Below the pieces are notes generated by a model. That model worked only from the letters and a program-made list of their open reading frames with translations, had not been told where the DNA came from and did not search any database. The translations under genes and the position numbers were made by a program. This document shows, piece by piece, positions 9,279 through 19,350 of a stretch of 64,000 nucleotides of DNA. Source of the DNA: Denitrificimonas caeni DSM 24390 (GTDB lineage Bacteria; Pseudomonadota; Gammaproteobacteria; Pseudomonadales; Pseudomonadaceae); the NCBI RefSeq assembly GCF_000421765.1, contig NZ_ATXQ01000007.1, positions 62,001 through 126,000 of the forward strand, given 5' to 3'. The first letter of the stretch is position 1. Each line of letters opens with the position of its first letter.

Positions 9279-10187
9279 TTACTTTTCCGACAAGGTTCTG
9301 CGCCCCATCTTTAACACGCGCCATGCATCCCAGCTGTAAAGCGCCAGCGCTGCCCAGATAAAGCCAAAGAACAGCAATGAACTGGCAGCAAAGGGTTCTT
9401 TGAAAAACAACACAGCCAGTAGCAGGAGTACCGTCGGAGTGATGTACTGCAAAAACGCTAAGGATGCATAAGGTAAGTTTTTTGCTGCTTCGTTAAAGCA
9501 CAGCAATGGCAACAAGGTCACCGGTCCCGCCGCCGCCAACCAAAACATAGCGCTACTGCCCCAAAACTCACTTTGCATACTGGCTGCTTGCGGGTTGAGC
9601 CATAGCCAACCCAGCGCCAGCGGCACCAGCATCCAAGTTTCCATAGTCAGCCCGGGTAAAGCCGCGACAGGTGCTTGCTTACGTATCAAGCCATAAAAAC
9701 CAAAAGAAAATGCCAGTGCCAAAGAAATCCATGGCATCTTGCCGAGGCTCCAGATCTGCAAGCCCACGCCAATCGCCGCTAAAGCAATCGCCAGCCACTG
9801 TAAACGGCGCAAGCGTTCGCGTAAAAACAGCATGGCCAACAACACATTGACCAACGGATTGATGTAATAACCAAGACTGGCTTCTACCATGCGATCATGG
9901 TGTACCGCCCAGACATAGATCAGCCAGTTACACGCAATCAAAGCTCCCGAAGCCGCTAAGACGATAAAACGCTTGGGGTGATCGCACAGCTCTTGCCACC
10001 AACCTCGGTGTCGCCACAGCAATAATAAGCCAGCACTAAATAGCGCTGACCAGAGAATCCGATGCACGATCACTTCATCGGCAGGGGTGCCATCGAGGGT
10101 TTTAAAATACAGCGGAAACATGCCCCAGACGCTATAAGCCAGCAGGCCCAGCAGATAGCCGCGACGGGGATTAGGAGTAAAATTCAT
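9279..10187 (-). CDS. rarD: RarD-type EamA/DMT family transporter
   Basis: This 302-residue protein has ten predicted membrane helices in two EamA repeats. The N-terminal RRGYLLGLLAYSVWGMFPLYFK and the VIVHRILWSALF segment are typical of RarD, named after the chloramphenicol-sensitive rarD locus of E. coli. The transported substrate is not established for most members. It starts at ATG 10187. The stop is close to the AT-rich edge of the DnaA-box region. The short hydrophilic C-terminus fits the family. Confidence 0.9.
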   Translation of the reverse strand: MNFTPNPRRGYLLGLLAYSVWGMFPLYFKTLDGTPADEVIVHRILWSALFSAGLLLLWRHRGWWQELCDHPKRFIVLAASGALIACNWLIYVWAVHHDRMVEASLGYYINPLVNVLLAMLFLRERLRRLQWLAIALAAIGVGLQIWSLGKMPWISLALAFSFGFYGLIRKQAPVAALPGLTMETWMLVPLALGWLWLNPQAASMQSEFWGSSAMFWLAAAGPVTLLPLLCFNEAAKNLPYASLAFLQYITPTVLLLLAVLFFKEPFAASSLLFFGFIWAALALYSWDAWRVLKMGRRTLSEK

Positions 10188-10257
10188 ATTGCTTAGCCAG
10201 CTAACTAAAAAGTTAAATTATTCTAGTCCGCAGGCACTACCACTGTCTTGCCTGCCG

Positions 10258-11235
10258 TTAAAAAAGCTTTAAAAAAGACTCGTCCAAAGCCGCGCGTTGC
10301 TCACGCAAAATCAAAATCTGCTCACCCCAATAGCGCTCAGTGCCAAACCATGGAAAACTTTGCGGAAACGCCGGGTCATCCCAACGCTGCGCCAGCCATG
10401 CGCTGTAATGCAATAAGCGTAAAGCGCGTAAGCCTTCAATCAACGGCAGTTCGCGAGCGGAGAAGTCATAAAACTCTTGGTAGCCATCAACCAGCTCTGA
10501 CAATTGCGCTAAGCGCTCTTGATAATCACCGGCCAACATCATCCACAAATCTTGAATCGCAGGGCCCATGCGGCAATCGTCTAAATCGACGATAAAAAAG
10601 CTTTCATCACGGCACAATAAATTACCGGGATGACAGTCACCATGTACGCGAATGGCTTGATAAGGGTGCTCAGCAAATAAAGCATCGACCTTAAGCAGCA
10701 AATCGCGCACCACTGATTCCCAAGCAGGACGCAGACTTTTTGGCACGTGCTCGCCGCTGCATAAGCGCTGAAAAGATTCATGACCATAACTGGCAACAGT
10801 CAACTCTGGGCGCTGGCTAAAATTTTTACTGGCGCCCACTGCATGTAAGCGTCCCAGCAACTGACCTAAACGGTACAGCTGATCCAGATTGCCCGGCTCG
10901 GGCGCACGGCCACCACGGCGTTCAAATAATGCAAAACGAAAGCCCGCATGCTCAAATAAACTCTGGCCGTTATGCTGCATCGGCGCAACTAAGGGCACAT
11001 CGCATTCGGCCAACTCAAAAGAAAAGGCGTGCTCTTCAAGAATTTGCGCATCACTCCAGCGCTCAGGACGATAAAACTTAGCAATCAACGGTGTTTGATC
11101 TTCAATCCCAACTTGATAGACACGGTTCTCATAGCTGTTAAGCGCCAACACCCGTGCATCACTTAAAAAACCAAGGCTTTCAACGGCATCGAGCACTAAA
11201 TCAGGTGTCAGTGCAGCAAACGGATGAGCAGACAT
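10258..11235 (-). CDS. srkA: Stress response Ser/Thr protein kinase SrkA (YihE/RdoA family)
   Basis: The 325-residue product belongs to the APH-like kinase family of YihE/SrkA, a cytoplasmic kinase that counters stress-induced death in E. coli. The catalytic region shows IRVHGDCHPGNLLC (catalytic loop with the D-x-H-x-x-N pattern) followed by FIVDLDDCRMGP (metal-binding DxD). The start at ATG 11235 (MSAHPFAALTPD) was chosen because GGAG lies just upstream; an upstream extension in frame lacks such a site. It is followed by rarD on the same strand after about 70 bases. Confidence 0.92.
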   Translation of the reverse strand: MSAHPFAALTPDLVLDAVESLGFLSDARVLALNSYENRVYQVGIEDQTPLIAKFYRPERWSDAQILEEHAFSFELAECDVPLVAPMQHNGQSLFEHAGFRFALFERRGGRAPEPGNLDQLYRLGQLLGRLHAVGASKNFSQRPELTVASYGHESFQRLCSGEHVPKSLRPAWESVVRDLLLKVDALFAEHPYQAIRVHGDCHPGNLLCRDESFFIVDLDDCRMGPAIQDLWMMLAGDYQERLAQLSELVDGYQEFYDFSARELPLIEGLRALRLLHYSAWLAQRWDDPAFPQSFPWFGTERYWGEQILILREQRAALDESFLKLF

Positions 11236-11299
11236 AACGAGCTCCTTAACAAGAGCGCTAAAGTGTAACAGTCTAAAGATCAAACATTACACTTCTTCA

Positions 11300-12499
11300 T
11301 CATGAACCCAGCCACCATCCCAGAATGATGGCCAGCAACACCAGCAACCAAGCAGGTACTCGCAGCCATTGCAGTGATAGATAAGCTAAGCCGGCATAGA
11401 CCACATCATGCCATGTATGCACTGCGCTACTCAGCACAGGATTCAGCAGCGCAGCCAGTAATACGCCAACAACTGCAGCATTCGCACCCAGCAACGCGCG
11501 ACGTATATACAGATTATTTTGCCAACGCCGATAAAAAGGCAGCACGCCAAATAACAACAAAGTACTGGGTAAAAACAGTACCAACAATGCCAACCCCGCG
11601 CCCAACCAAGGGTTGTAAGCAGGCGGTAAGCTAGCTCCCAGAAAAGCCGCAAAGGCAAACAAGGGTCCTGGCATGGCTTGGGTTAGCGCATAGCCGGCAA
11701 GAAAGCGCTGCTGATCTACCCAGCCGCTATCAACCACAGCACTTTGTAATAGTGGCAGCACCACATGTCCACCGCCAAATACCCAAGCACCGGCACTGTA
11801 AACGCCATCCATTAAGCCCCACAAGGTGCTCGGTAGTAGCCATGCCAGCACAGGCAAAATAAGTAATAACAACAGTGCTAAACCACACAAGACTAACCCG
11901 GTGCTGACGGCCGGTTGGCGCATTTCCAATTGCCGCGAAAATACTGGCTGATACGAACTGAAAACTGCAGTGATAAGCCCTGCCAGCAACAAGACTAAGA
12001 TAGCGGTCCAACTGCTTGGCAATAGCCAAACAACCGCTGCTGCGGCCAGCAATAATATTTTACGCGGCCAGTCGGGGCATAAACTGCGAGCCATATTCAC
12101 CACCGCCTGCGCCACCACAGCAGCAGTGATCAACTTCAGCGCTGCTAAGGTCAACGGCGTAAAAAGGTCAGCTACTTGGTTAAAGCCCACCGCGCATAAA
12201 GTCAGCAACAACGCCGCGGGTAAGGTAAAGCCCAGCCAAGCAGCACAAGCCCCGCGAAAACCCGCGCACTGATAACCTACTGCCATTCCGACCTGACTAC
12301 TGCTCGGACCCGGCAGCAACTGGCATAAGGTTACTAAGCCCATATAGGACTGATGATCAAGCCAGCGTCGCCGATCCACCAACTCCTGCTGAAAATAGCT
12401 GAGGTGCGCCACCGGCCCACCAAAGGCAGTGCAGCCCAGTCGTAAAAAAACAATAAACACCAGCCAAGCAGAGACCGCTGTATTTTCTTTCAAAACCAC
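11300..12499 (-). CDS. chrA: Chromate transporter ChrA family protein (long chain)
   Basis: The CHR family exports chromate using membrane potential. This product has two homologous CHR halves. The first carries LRLGCTAFGGPVAHL with the CQLLPGPSSSQVGMAVGY segment, and the second carries the matching AGAWVFGGGHVVLPLL and ALTQAMPGPLFAFAAFLG. There is no in-frame ATG upstream of the first CHR helix: GTG 12499 and TTG 12493 are the nearest starts, and the frame is also open from a TTG at 12619. I chose GTG 12499 (400 residues), which leaves room for a divergent promoter with the SCO gene. The start is uncertain. Some CHR proteins have no proven chromate role. Confidence 0.85.
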   Translation of the reverse strand: MVLKENTAVSAWLVFIVFLRLGCTAFGGPVAHLSYFQQELVDRRRWLDHQSYMGLVTLCQLLPGPSSSQVGMAVGYQCAGFRGACAAWLGFTLPAALLLTLCAVGFNQVADLFTPLTLAALKLITAAVVAQAVVNMARSLCPDWPRKILLLAAAAVVWLLPSSWTAILVLLLAGLITAVFSSYQPVFSRQLEMRQPAVSTGLVLCGLALLLLLILPVLAWLLPSTLWGLMDGVYSAGAWVFGGGHVVLPLLQSAVVDSGWVDQQRFLAGYALTQAMPGPLFAFAAFLGASLPPAYNPWLGAGLALLVLFLPSTLLLFGVLPFYRRWQNNLYIRRALLGANAAVVGVLLAALLNPVLSSAVHTWHDVVYAGLAYLSLQWLRVPAWLLVLLAIILGWWLGS

Positions 12500-12701
12500 A
12501 CCATTTAAATCAGTTACGCGGCAAAAACGCAGAAAATGTAGTTTATGAAGAATACATGACAGTTTCGTAACGATGCTCACATTGAAAACCCTTAAGTCTT
12601 CTGAGTCATAGTGACACAAGCGTGCGGCATTCGATTCACTCTATACTTGGCTATCATGACTGTGGCTAAGCACAGATTTAAATCTCTTGAAGGAAGTTTT
12701 T

Positions 12702-13340
12702 ATGCCGTCTTTAAGTAAAGGTCGCCTGCTAATTTTCGGTGTTATTGGCGTGTTTGTCGCCATTGCGCTGGGCTTGCTAGCAGGCAACTATCTTGCGTCT
12801 GAAGCAGAGCACAACAGCGCCGTACGTGAAGCTGGAATCATTGTGTTACCGCAAAGTCGCGAACTGCCCGCCCTGCAACTGGCCAGTACGACGGGTACAC
12901 AAGTCGATACTCAAGCACTCACTGGCCAATGGCGTTTAGTGTTTTTCGGCTATACCTTTTGCCCGGATATTTGCCCAACCACTTTGGCAGAACTGCGTCA
13001 GCTGAAAAAACTACTGCCTGCAGAGACTCAGGCCAACTTGCAGATTTTAATGGTCAGTGTCGATCCACAGCGTGACAACGCAGAGCAACTCAAACTGTAC
13101 TTAGAGTATTTTGATCCAGAATTTGTTGGTTTAACTGGCGAACTGACGGACATTCAGACCTTAAGCAATGCGCTCAGTATTCCATTTATTCCAGGGGATA
13201 GCAGCCAGCCACGTTATACCGTCGACCACAGTGGCAATCTTGCGATTATTAGCCCCGATGGCCGCCAGTATGGTTTTATTCGTGCGCCGCTGGATGTTAA
13301 AAAAATCGCCGAGCAATTACCGGCTCTCATGACGCCATAA
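12702..13340 (+). CDS. SCO1/SenC family copper chaperone
   Basis: SCO proteins deliver copper to, or reduce, the CuA centre of cytochrome oxidases and some denitrification enzymes. The 212-residue product has an N-terminal membrane anchor (residues about 7-29), then a thioredoxin-like domain with the copper-binding CPDICP motif and the distal histidine in YTVDHSG. The start at ATG 12702 follows AAGGAAG. It ends 14 bases inside the convergent norF gene. Position beside nor/nir accessory genes hints at respiratory complex assembly, but NirS and NorBC themselves carry no copper. Confidence 0.92.
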   Translation: MPSLSKGRLLIFGVIGVFVAIALGLLAGNYLASEAEHNSAVREAGIIVLPQSRELPALQLASTTGTQVDTQALTGQWRLVFFGYTFCPDICPTTLAELRQLKKLLPAETQANLQILMVSVDPQRDNAEQLKLYLEYFDPEFVGLTGELTDIQTLSNALSIPFIPGDSSQPRYTVDHSGNLAIISPDGRQYGFIRAPLDVKKIAEQLPALMTP

Positions 13341-13599
13341 AATACGGGATCAACAAGGTCGCGGCGATAATCAAGCTCATCGCCAGCGGCCAACCGTACA
13401 TAATCACTCGCCAACGCCGCTCGGTGTGGCGCAACTCCATAAAGCCATCAATGATTAAGCCTGATTTGATAATGGCGACAATCAATACTGCCGCCACTTG
13501 GCCGGCCAACGTCATCGCACTACCGCCCAAATACACCGTGACAGCGGTGGCAACAACCAATGCCAGCCAGCAGAAAAACAACACTTTGCTATTTGACAT
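13327..13599 (-). CDS. norF: NorF/NirP-like cytochrome c oxidase subunit IV family membrane protein
   Basis: This 90-residue protein has three hydrophobic helices. The core IIKSGLIIDGFMELRH is typical of the prokaryotic subunit-IV family that includes NorF and P. aeruginosa NirP. It lies 9 bases after norE in the nirQ-norE-norF set. NorF supports NO reductase activity or assembly in some denitrifiers; its exact role is unresolved. Its 3' end overlaps that of the convergent SCO gene by 14 bases. Confidence 0.85.
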   Translation of the reverse strand: MSNSKVLFFCWLALVVATAVTVYLGGSAMTLAGQVAAVLIVAIIKSGLIIDGFMELRHTERRWRVIMYGWPLAMSLIIAATLLIPYFMAS

Positions 13600-13608
13600 G
13601 TTGTGGCC

Positions 13609-14199
13609 CTACCCCAGTAAATACACAAGCGGAAAGATAATCACCCAGGCCAAGTCAATCATGTGCCAATACATCACCCCAGACTCCATGCCACTGCGAT
13701 TCTCGGCATTAAAACCCAAGCGCATACAACGCCACGCTAAAAATGCTAAAACCAATAAACCCAGCCACACGTGCAAAAAGTGAAACAGCGTCAGCAGCCA
13801 ATACAAAGTGAAGAACATGTTGTATTCAAGATCAAAGCCAGCATGGGCCAAATGCGTATATTCACTCAGTTTGAGCACCACATAGACCATTGCCGAAGCA
13901 ATCGCGGCCACCAGTAATAAAGCCGCTTGCCGCGCCTGATTGACGCGCACGCGCTCTACCGCCAGCGCGGCTAAAAACCCAGACGACAATAAACCCACGG
14001 TCATGGCGAAACCGGTAGAGGGATCAAGCTCTGCACGGCCTGCAGCAAACAGATCGGGGTAAAGCATTTGCGTCACAGTAAATGCCAGAATAAACAAAGT
14101 GAAAGCTGCCAGCTCAGCCAGGATAAAAATCCACATGGCTAAGTCACCCGGCAGCGCCTGTGGTGTTGTGCTTTTACTCGAAGTGGACATCGACGACAT
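13609..14199 (-). CDS. norE: NorE/NirO-like cytochrome c oxidase subunit III family protein
   Basis: This 196-residue, five-helix membrane protein resembles cytochrome oxidase subunit III. GDLAMWIFILAELAAFTLFI near the N-terminus and the HFLHVWLGLLVLAFLAWRC segment are family hallmarks. In P. aeruginosa the equivalent nirQOP cluster lies divergent to nirS, exactly as here. The gene overlaps the end of nirQ by 26 bases, so it is translationally coupled. It is thought to help NO reductase activity rather than to be catalytic. The start may be ATG 14199 or ATG 14190. Confidence 0.9.
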   Translation of the reverse strand: MSSMSTSSKSTTPQALPGDLAMWIFILAELAAFTLFILAFTVTQMLYPDLFAAGRAELDPSTGFAMTVGLLSSGFLAALAVERVRVNQARQAALLLVAAIASAMVYVVLKLSEYTHLAHAGFDLEYNMFFTLYWLLTLFHFLHVWLGLLVLAFLAWRCMRLGFNAENRSGMESGVMYWHMIDLAWVIIFPLVYLLG

Positions 14200-14986
14200 C
14201 CATCAAAGCAGCCACAGTTTGTGGATCATCGCTCAGCGGCTCGGCCAGACAGGCTAAGCAGGCTTCACGCACCGGCATGCCGGCTTTGATCATACGTGCG
14301 GCAAAAATCAACAAACGCGTGGAAGCCACTTCTTCCAAGTCGTGATTTTCTAAACGACGCAATGCTTGTCCTAAACGCACAATTTGCGCTGCCAGTTTGG
14401 CATCCACGCCTGCTTCGATTTCAACGATGCGTTGTTCTTCAACAGGGTTAGGATAATCAAAGCGCAGTGCCACAAAACGCTGACGGGTACTTGGCTTCAT
14501 GCCTTTGAGAAGGTTCTGATAGCCAGGGTTATAAGACACCACCAGCATAAAACCAGGAGGCGCTTTTAACGCCTCACCGGTGCGCTCTAAAAATAACTCG
14601 CGGCGATCATCGGCCAAGGGGTGTAAAACCACTGCGGTATCTTGCCGCGCCTCAACCACTTCGTCCAAATAGCAAATGCCCCCTTCACGTACTGCGCGAG
14701 TCAGCGGACCGTCTTGCCACCAGGTGCCTTGTGCGCCGATTAAGTGACGACCAACAAGATCAGCGGCACTTAAATCATCATGGCAAGCCACAGTGTACAA
14801 AGGCAGGTTTAAGCGGTGCGCCATATGCTGCACAAAGCGCGTTTTACCGCAGCCCGTCGGGCCTTTGATTAATACGGGCATACCATGCTGCCAAGCCTGA
14901 CGAAAGACAGTTTCTTCATTCCCTAGCGTTTGGTAAAACGGTTCATCAGAACTTACAGAAACATCTTGATTGAGACTTGTATTCAC
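14174..14986 (-). CDS. nirQ: NirQ/NorQ MoxR-type AAA+ ATPase
   Basis: NirQ is a cytoplasmic AAA+ ATPase which, with a VWA partner such as NorD, activates NO reductase. The 270-residue protein has Walker A GPTGCGKT (42-49), Walker B ICYLDE (104-109) and the sensor-type VVSYNPGYQN segment. No ATG lies near the N-terminus; the start is GTG 14986. It is transcribed divergently from nirS across a 248-base region with one Dnr/Anr-like box, and its end overlaps norE. The sequence is a very close match to the NirQ family in layout and length. Confidence 0.95.
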   Translation of the reverse strand: MNTSLNQDVSVSSDEPFYQTLGNEETVFRQAWQHGMPVLIKGPTGCGKTRFVQHMAHRLNLPLYTVACHDDLSAADLVGRHLIGAQGTWWQDGPLTRAVREGGICYLDEVVEARQDTAVVLHPLADDRRELFLERTGEALKAPPGFMLVVSYNPGYQNLLKGMKPSTRQRFVALRFDYPNPVEEQRIVEIEAGVDAKLAAQIVRLGQALRRLENHDLEEVASTRLLIFAARMIKAGMPVREACLACLAEPLSDDPQTVAALMDVVDVHFE

Positions 14987-15070
14987 GTTTATACCCTACT
15001 AATTAACTTGGTTATGGCTGTTACGGTAACTGCCTTTAAAGCTCATTCTCAACCACTCAAATAGTGAATC

Positions 15071-15084
15071 TTGATTGCCGTCAA
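15071..15084. promoter_or_regulatory. Dnr/Anr (FNR-family) box between nirQ and nirS
   Basis: TTGATTGCCGTCAA matches TTGAT-N4-ATCAA with one mismatch. It lies 85 bases from the nirQ start and 151 bases from the nirS start. In P. aeruginosa the shared nirQ-nirS region contains such a site used by Anr/Dnr, so this single box may control both directions. Confidence 0.75.
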
Positions 15085-15231
15085 GCGCATTGTCAGCAGG
15101 TCTGTCTAGGATGTGAATGCACACACGAATTACCCGGGATTATGCCAAACAGTCATCCACTGATAACAGAATGGCACCACGCTCACATAAAACATGGGTT
15201 TTATCGAGCAACGTCATTCAAAGGAGCTTAA

Positions 15232-16959
<1,728 letters not shown>

Positions 16960-16967
16960 GTACAATA

Positions 16968-16998
16968 GGATGAGTCGTGAGTCGCGTGCGGCTCATCC
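16968..16998 (+). terminator. Hairpin between nirS and nirM
   Basis: GGATGAGTCG (16968-16977) pairs with CGGCTCATCC (16989-16998), with one G-U pair and an 11-base loop. No T-run follows. It more likely stabilises the nirS 3' end or acts as a partial terminator, which would make the abundant nirS message exceed the downstream biosynthetic genes. Confidence 0.55.
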
Positions 16999-17022
16999 GT
17001 TACTAGCCTTGAGGAATACTTA

Positions 17023-17337
17023 ATGAAAAAGATTCTAATTCCAATGTTTGCCCTAGGTGCTGCCTTTGCTATGCAACCAGCTTTAGCAACCGACGGTGAA
17101 ACACTATTCAAAAGCAAGCCATGCGTTGCCTGCCACACTGTAGACAGCAAAATGGTTGGCCCTTCTTTGAAAGAAGTTGCCGCTAAAAATGCTGATGTTG
17201 AAGGCGCAGTTGATACACTGGCTTTACACATCAAAGAAGGTAGTGCAGGCGTTTGGGGTCCAATCCCAATGCCAGCTAACGCGGTAACCGAAGAAGAAGC
17301 GAAGATTCTCGCTGAATGGGTTTTAAGCCTTAAGTAA
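17023..17337 (+). CDS. nirM: Cytochrome c-551 NirM
   Basis: NirM is the small periplasmic cytochrome that donates electrons to NirS. The 104-residue precursor has a signal peptide ending at ALA (20-22). The mature c-551 has CVACH (C34, C37, H38) and a distal methionine ligand M83 in GPIPMPAN. It begins at ATG 17023 with GAGGAA upstream, 64 bases after nirS. Its size and the two conserved termini match Pseudomonas c-551. Confidence 0.96.
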   Translation: MKKILIPMFALGAAFAMQPALATDGETLFKSKPCVACHTVDSKMVGPSLKEVAAKNADVEGAVDTLALHIKEGSAGVWGPIPMPANAVTEEEAKILAEWVLSLK

Positions 17338-17355
17338 CACCCCTAGGAGTGCCGC

Positions 17356-17694
17356 ATGACAGTCACCAAAATAGCTTCACAGTTTTTTGGAGTCATCATG
17401 ATGTCACTCCTTCCCCTTTCCTTGAGTGTGGCTGCGCCATTATCTACTGAGCGCCAAGCGACACTTGAACACCTGTTAATTCAAGACTGTGGTTCCTGCC
17501 ACGGCTTGCGCATGACCGGCGGTCTCGGTCCAGCCCTGACCCCGCAACTACTTGCTGATAAATCCCGTGAGAGTTTAATTGCTACCGTTATGTACGGTCG
17601 CCCGGGCACAGCTATGCCTCCATGGGATGCTTTGCTCAATGAGCAAGAAGCGGCCTGGATGATTGATCGTTTGTTACAAGGAGTCACCCCATGA
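17356..17694 (+). CDS. nirC: NirC c-type cytochrome (c55x)
   Basis: NirC is a periplasmic monoheme cytochrome, able to donate electrons to NirS and implicated in heme d1 formation. The 112-residue precursor has a hydrophobic signal peptide ending near VAA and a CGSCH motif (C45, C48, H49). A later TAMPPW segment may supply the distal methionine. ATG 17356 is preceded by TAGGAGTG, and its stop overlaps the nirF start by 4 bases (ATGA), showing translational coupling. Confidence 0.93.
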   Translation: MTVTKIASQFFGVIMMSLLPLSLSVAAPLSTERQATLEHLLIQDCGSCHGLRMTGGLGPALTPQLLADKSRESLIATVMYGRPGTAMPPWDALLNEQEAAWMIDRLLQGVTP

Positions 17695-18875
17695 TGCGTC
17701 GCATTGGTACTGTTGTTCTCGCAGGCTTATTAACCGCTTGCGCTGGACAACCCAGCACTCAGTTACGCGGTACCGGTGACTTAGGTATTGTCATTGAACG
17801 CGCCGCTGGCAGTGTGCAAATTGTTGAGCACAGCCATAACACCACGCTGGCCCGCGTTGAAGGCTTAGGTGATTTATCCCATGCCTCAGTGGTATTTTCC
17901 CGCGATGCACGTTTTGCCTATGTGTTTGGTCGCGACGGCGGTTTAACCAAAATCGACATGCTCACAGCAAAAATTGACAAACGCATTATCCAAGGAGGCA
18001 ACAGTATTGGCGGTGCCATCAGCCAAGATGGTCGTTTAATTGCCGTGGGTAACTACGAACCTGGCGGCGTTAAAGTCTTTGATGCTGATACTTTAGAGCT
18101 GGTTGCTGATATTCCAGCGACCACCGTTGCTGATGGCAGTCGTGGCTCGCGCGTCGTGGGCATGGTCGATGCGCCCGGACAAAAGTTCTTAGTCAGCTTG
18201 TTTGATACCGGTGAAATCTGGATCGCTGATTTCAGTAAAAGTAACACGCCAAAAATCACCCGCTTCACCAATATCGGCGATCAGCCTTACGACTCCATGT
18301 TGACCCCTGATGGCCGCTATTACATTGCGGGGCTGTTTGGTGAAGACGGCATGGCACTGCTGGATTTATGGCATCCAGAGAAAGGCGTTAAACGCATTCT
18401 TGATGGCTATGGTCGCGGCAGCGAAAAGCTCCCGGTGTATAAAATGCCGCACTTAGAAGGCTGGACAGTCGCCGGAGATCACGCCTTTGTCCCAGCAATT
18501 GGTCGTCATAAAGTCTTGGTGATGGACACTAACACTTGGCAGCAAACGGGCAGCATCGACACCGTCGGTCAACCCGTATTCGTGATGGCGCGCCCTGATG
18601 CGCGGCAGATTTGGGTCAATTTTGCCTTTCCAGACAATCAATTTGTACAAGTTATCGACAGCGAAACTCACGAGATCCTCGCAACCTTAGAGCCAGGCCC
18701 TGGCGTATTGCACATGGAGTTCACCCCACGCGGCGAACACATCTGGATTTCTGTACGTGATAAAGGTGAAGTTCAGGTGTGGGATACCGCAACCTTGAAA
18801 AAACTTCACACCCTACCGGCTGATAATCCAAGCGGTATCTTCTTTAGCGACCGAGCACACCGCATCGGTCTGTAG
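17691..18875 (+). CDS. nirF: NirF, heme d1 biosynthesis lipoprotein
   Basis: NirF is required for heme d1 synthesis and binds d1 or its precursor through a propeller domain related to that of NirS, but it lacks a c-type heme domain. The 394-residue product begins with a lipoprotein signal whose lipobox ends LLTAC (C17), in line with periplasmic membrane anchoring. Beta-propeller repeats fill the rest. Sequences such as YKMPHLEGWTVAGDHAFVP supply candidate d1-pocket histidines. It overlaps nirC by 4 bases and precedes nirD by 10 bases. Confidence 0.95.
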   Translation: MMRRIGTVVLAGLLTACAGQPSTQLRGTGDLGIVIERAAGSVQIVEHSHNTTLARVEGLGDLSHASVVFSRDARFAYVFGRDGGLTKIDMLTAKIDKRIIQGGNSIGGAISQDGRLIAVGNYEPGGVKVFDADTLELVADIPATTVADGSRGSRVVGMVDAPGQKFLVSLFDTGEIWIADFSKSNTPKITRFTNIGDQPYDSMLTPDGRYYIAGLFGEDGMALLDLWHPEKGVKRILDGYGRGSEKLPVYKMPHLEGWTVAGDHAFVPAIGRHKVLVMDTNTWQQTGSIDTVGQPVFVMARPDARQIWVNFAFPDNQFVQVIDSETHEILATLEPGPGVLHMEFTPRGEHIWISVRDKGEVQVWDTATLKKLHTLPADNPSGIFFSDRAHRIGL

Positions 18876-18885
18876 GAGTTGTAGC

Positions 18886-19350
18886 ATGGACGAGCTTTGC
18901 TTACGCATGCTGGATCGCTTCCAGCATGACCTGCCGATTTGCGCCCAACCTTATCAAGCCATGGCGGATGAGTTGGGCTGCACCGAAGAGGAAATTCTCC
19001 AGCGCTTAGAACAGCTCAATCAGCGTAAAGCCCTGTCTCGTGTTGGCCCAGTCTTTGAACATAGCCTAGCGGGTGCCAGCACCTTAGTGGCTTTAGCTGT
19101 GCCAGCCGAGCGCATTGAAGAAGTCGCTGCACAAATCAACGCCTTCGATGAAGTCAATCACAACTACTTGCGTGAACATGACTGGAACCTATGGTTTGTG
19201 CTGACCGGGCCCAACCGTGAACATCTTGATCAAACCTTAGTCAAAATCGAACAGCTCACTGGCCTAAAGCCTTTGGATTTACCGATGCTGACCGCCTATC
19301 AAATCAACTTAGGCTTTGCCCTCGGCAAAGACTCACAGGTGCCAACATGA
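18886..19350 (+). CDS. nirD: NirD, siroheme decarboxylase subunit (AsnC/Lrp-like)
   Basis: NirD, L, G and H are Lrp-like proteins that together decarboxylate the acetate side chains of siroheme to give 12,18-didecarboxysiroheme on the route to heme d1. This 154-residue protein has an N-terminal winged-helix part (residues 1-50) and a RAM-like C-terminal part with HNYLREHDWNLWFVLTG (around residues 86-102), containing a histidine typical of the family. It starts at ATG 18886 behind TAGGAG, and its stop overlaps the nirL start by 4 bases. Confidence 0.94.
   Translation: MDELCLRMLDRFQHDLPICAQPYQAMADELGCTEEEILQRLEQLNQRKALSRVGPVFEHSLAGASTLVALAVPAERIEEVAAQINAFDEVNHNYLREHDWNLWFVLTGPNREHLDQTLVKIEQLTGLKPLDLPMLTAYQINLGFALGKDSQVPT

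Larger units (their letters stand above)
8300..9290. other. DnaA-box cluster; candidate chromosomal replication origin (oriC)
   Basis: The 1,040 bases between dctQ and rarD hold no convincing gene but nine DnaA boxes. Six are perfect TGTGGATAA (reverse of TTATCCACA) at 8333, 8445, 8745, 8857, 9106 and 9218. Three are TTATCCAC with a last-base mismatch at 8307, 8719 and 9080. They form three modules with the same geometry: opposed boxes starting 26 bases apart, then a third box exactly 112 bases further on. A GTGCACA always starts 24 bases before the third box. AT-rich DNA follows the last box (9227-9290). Such a cluster is typical of oriC. A DnaA-titrating locus is the main alternative. The dnaA gene, about 50 kb away, has only one box. 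Confidence 0.65.

Noticed and set aside
11374-12272. Several plus- and minus-strand frames of 60-100 codons overlapping chrA
   Set aside because: All overlap the CHR-family coding sequence in other frames and have no family resemblance.
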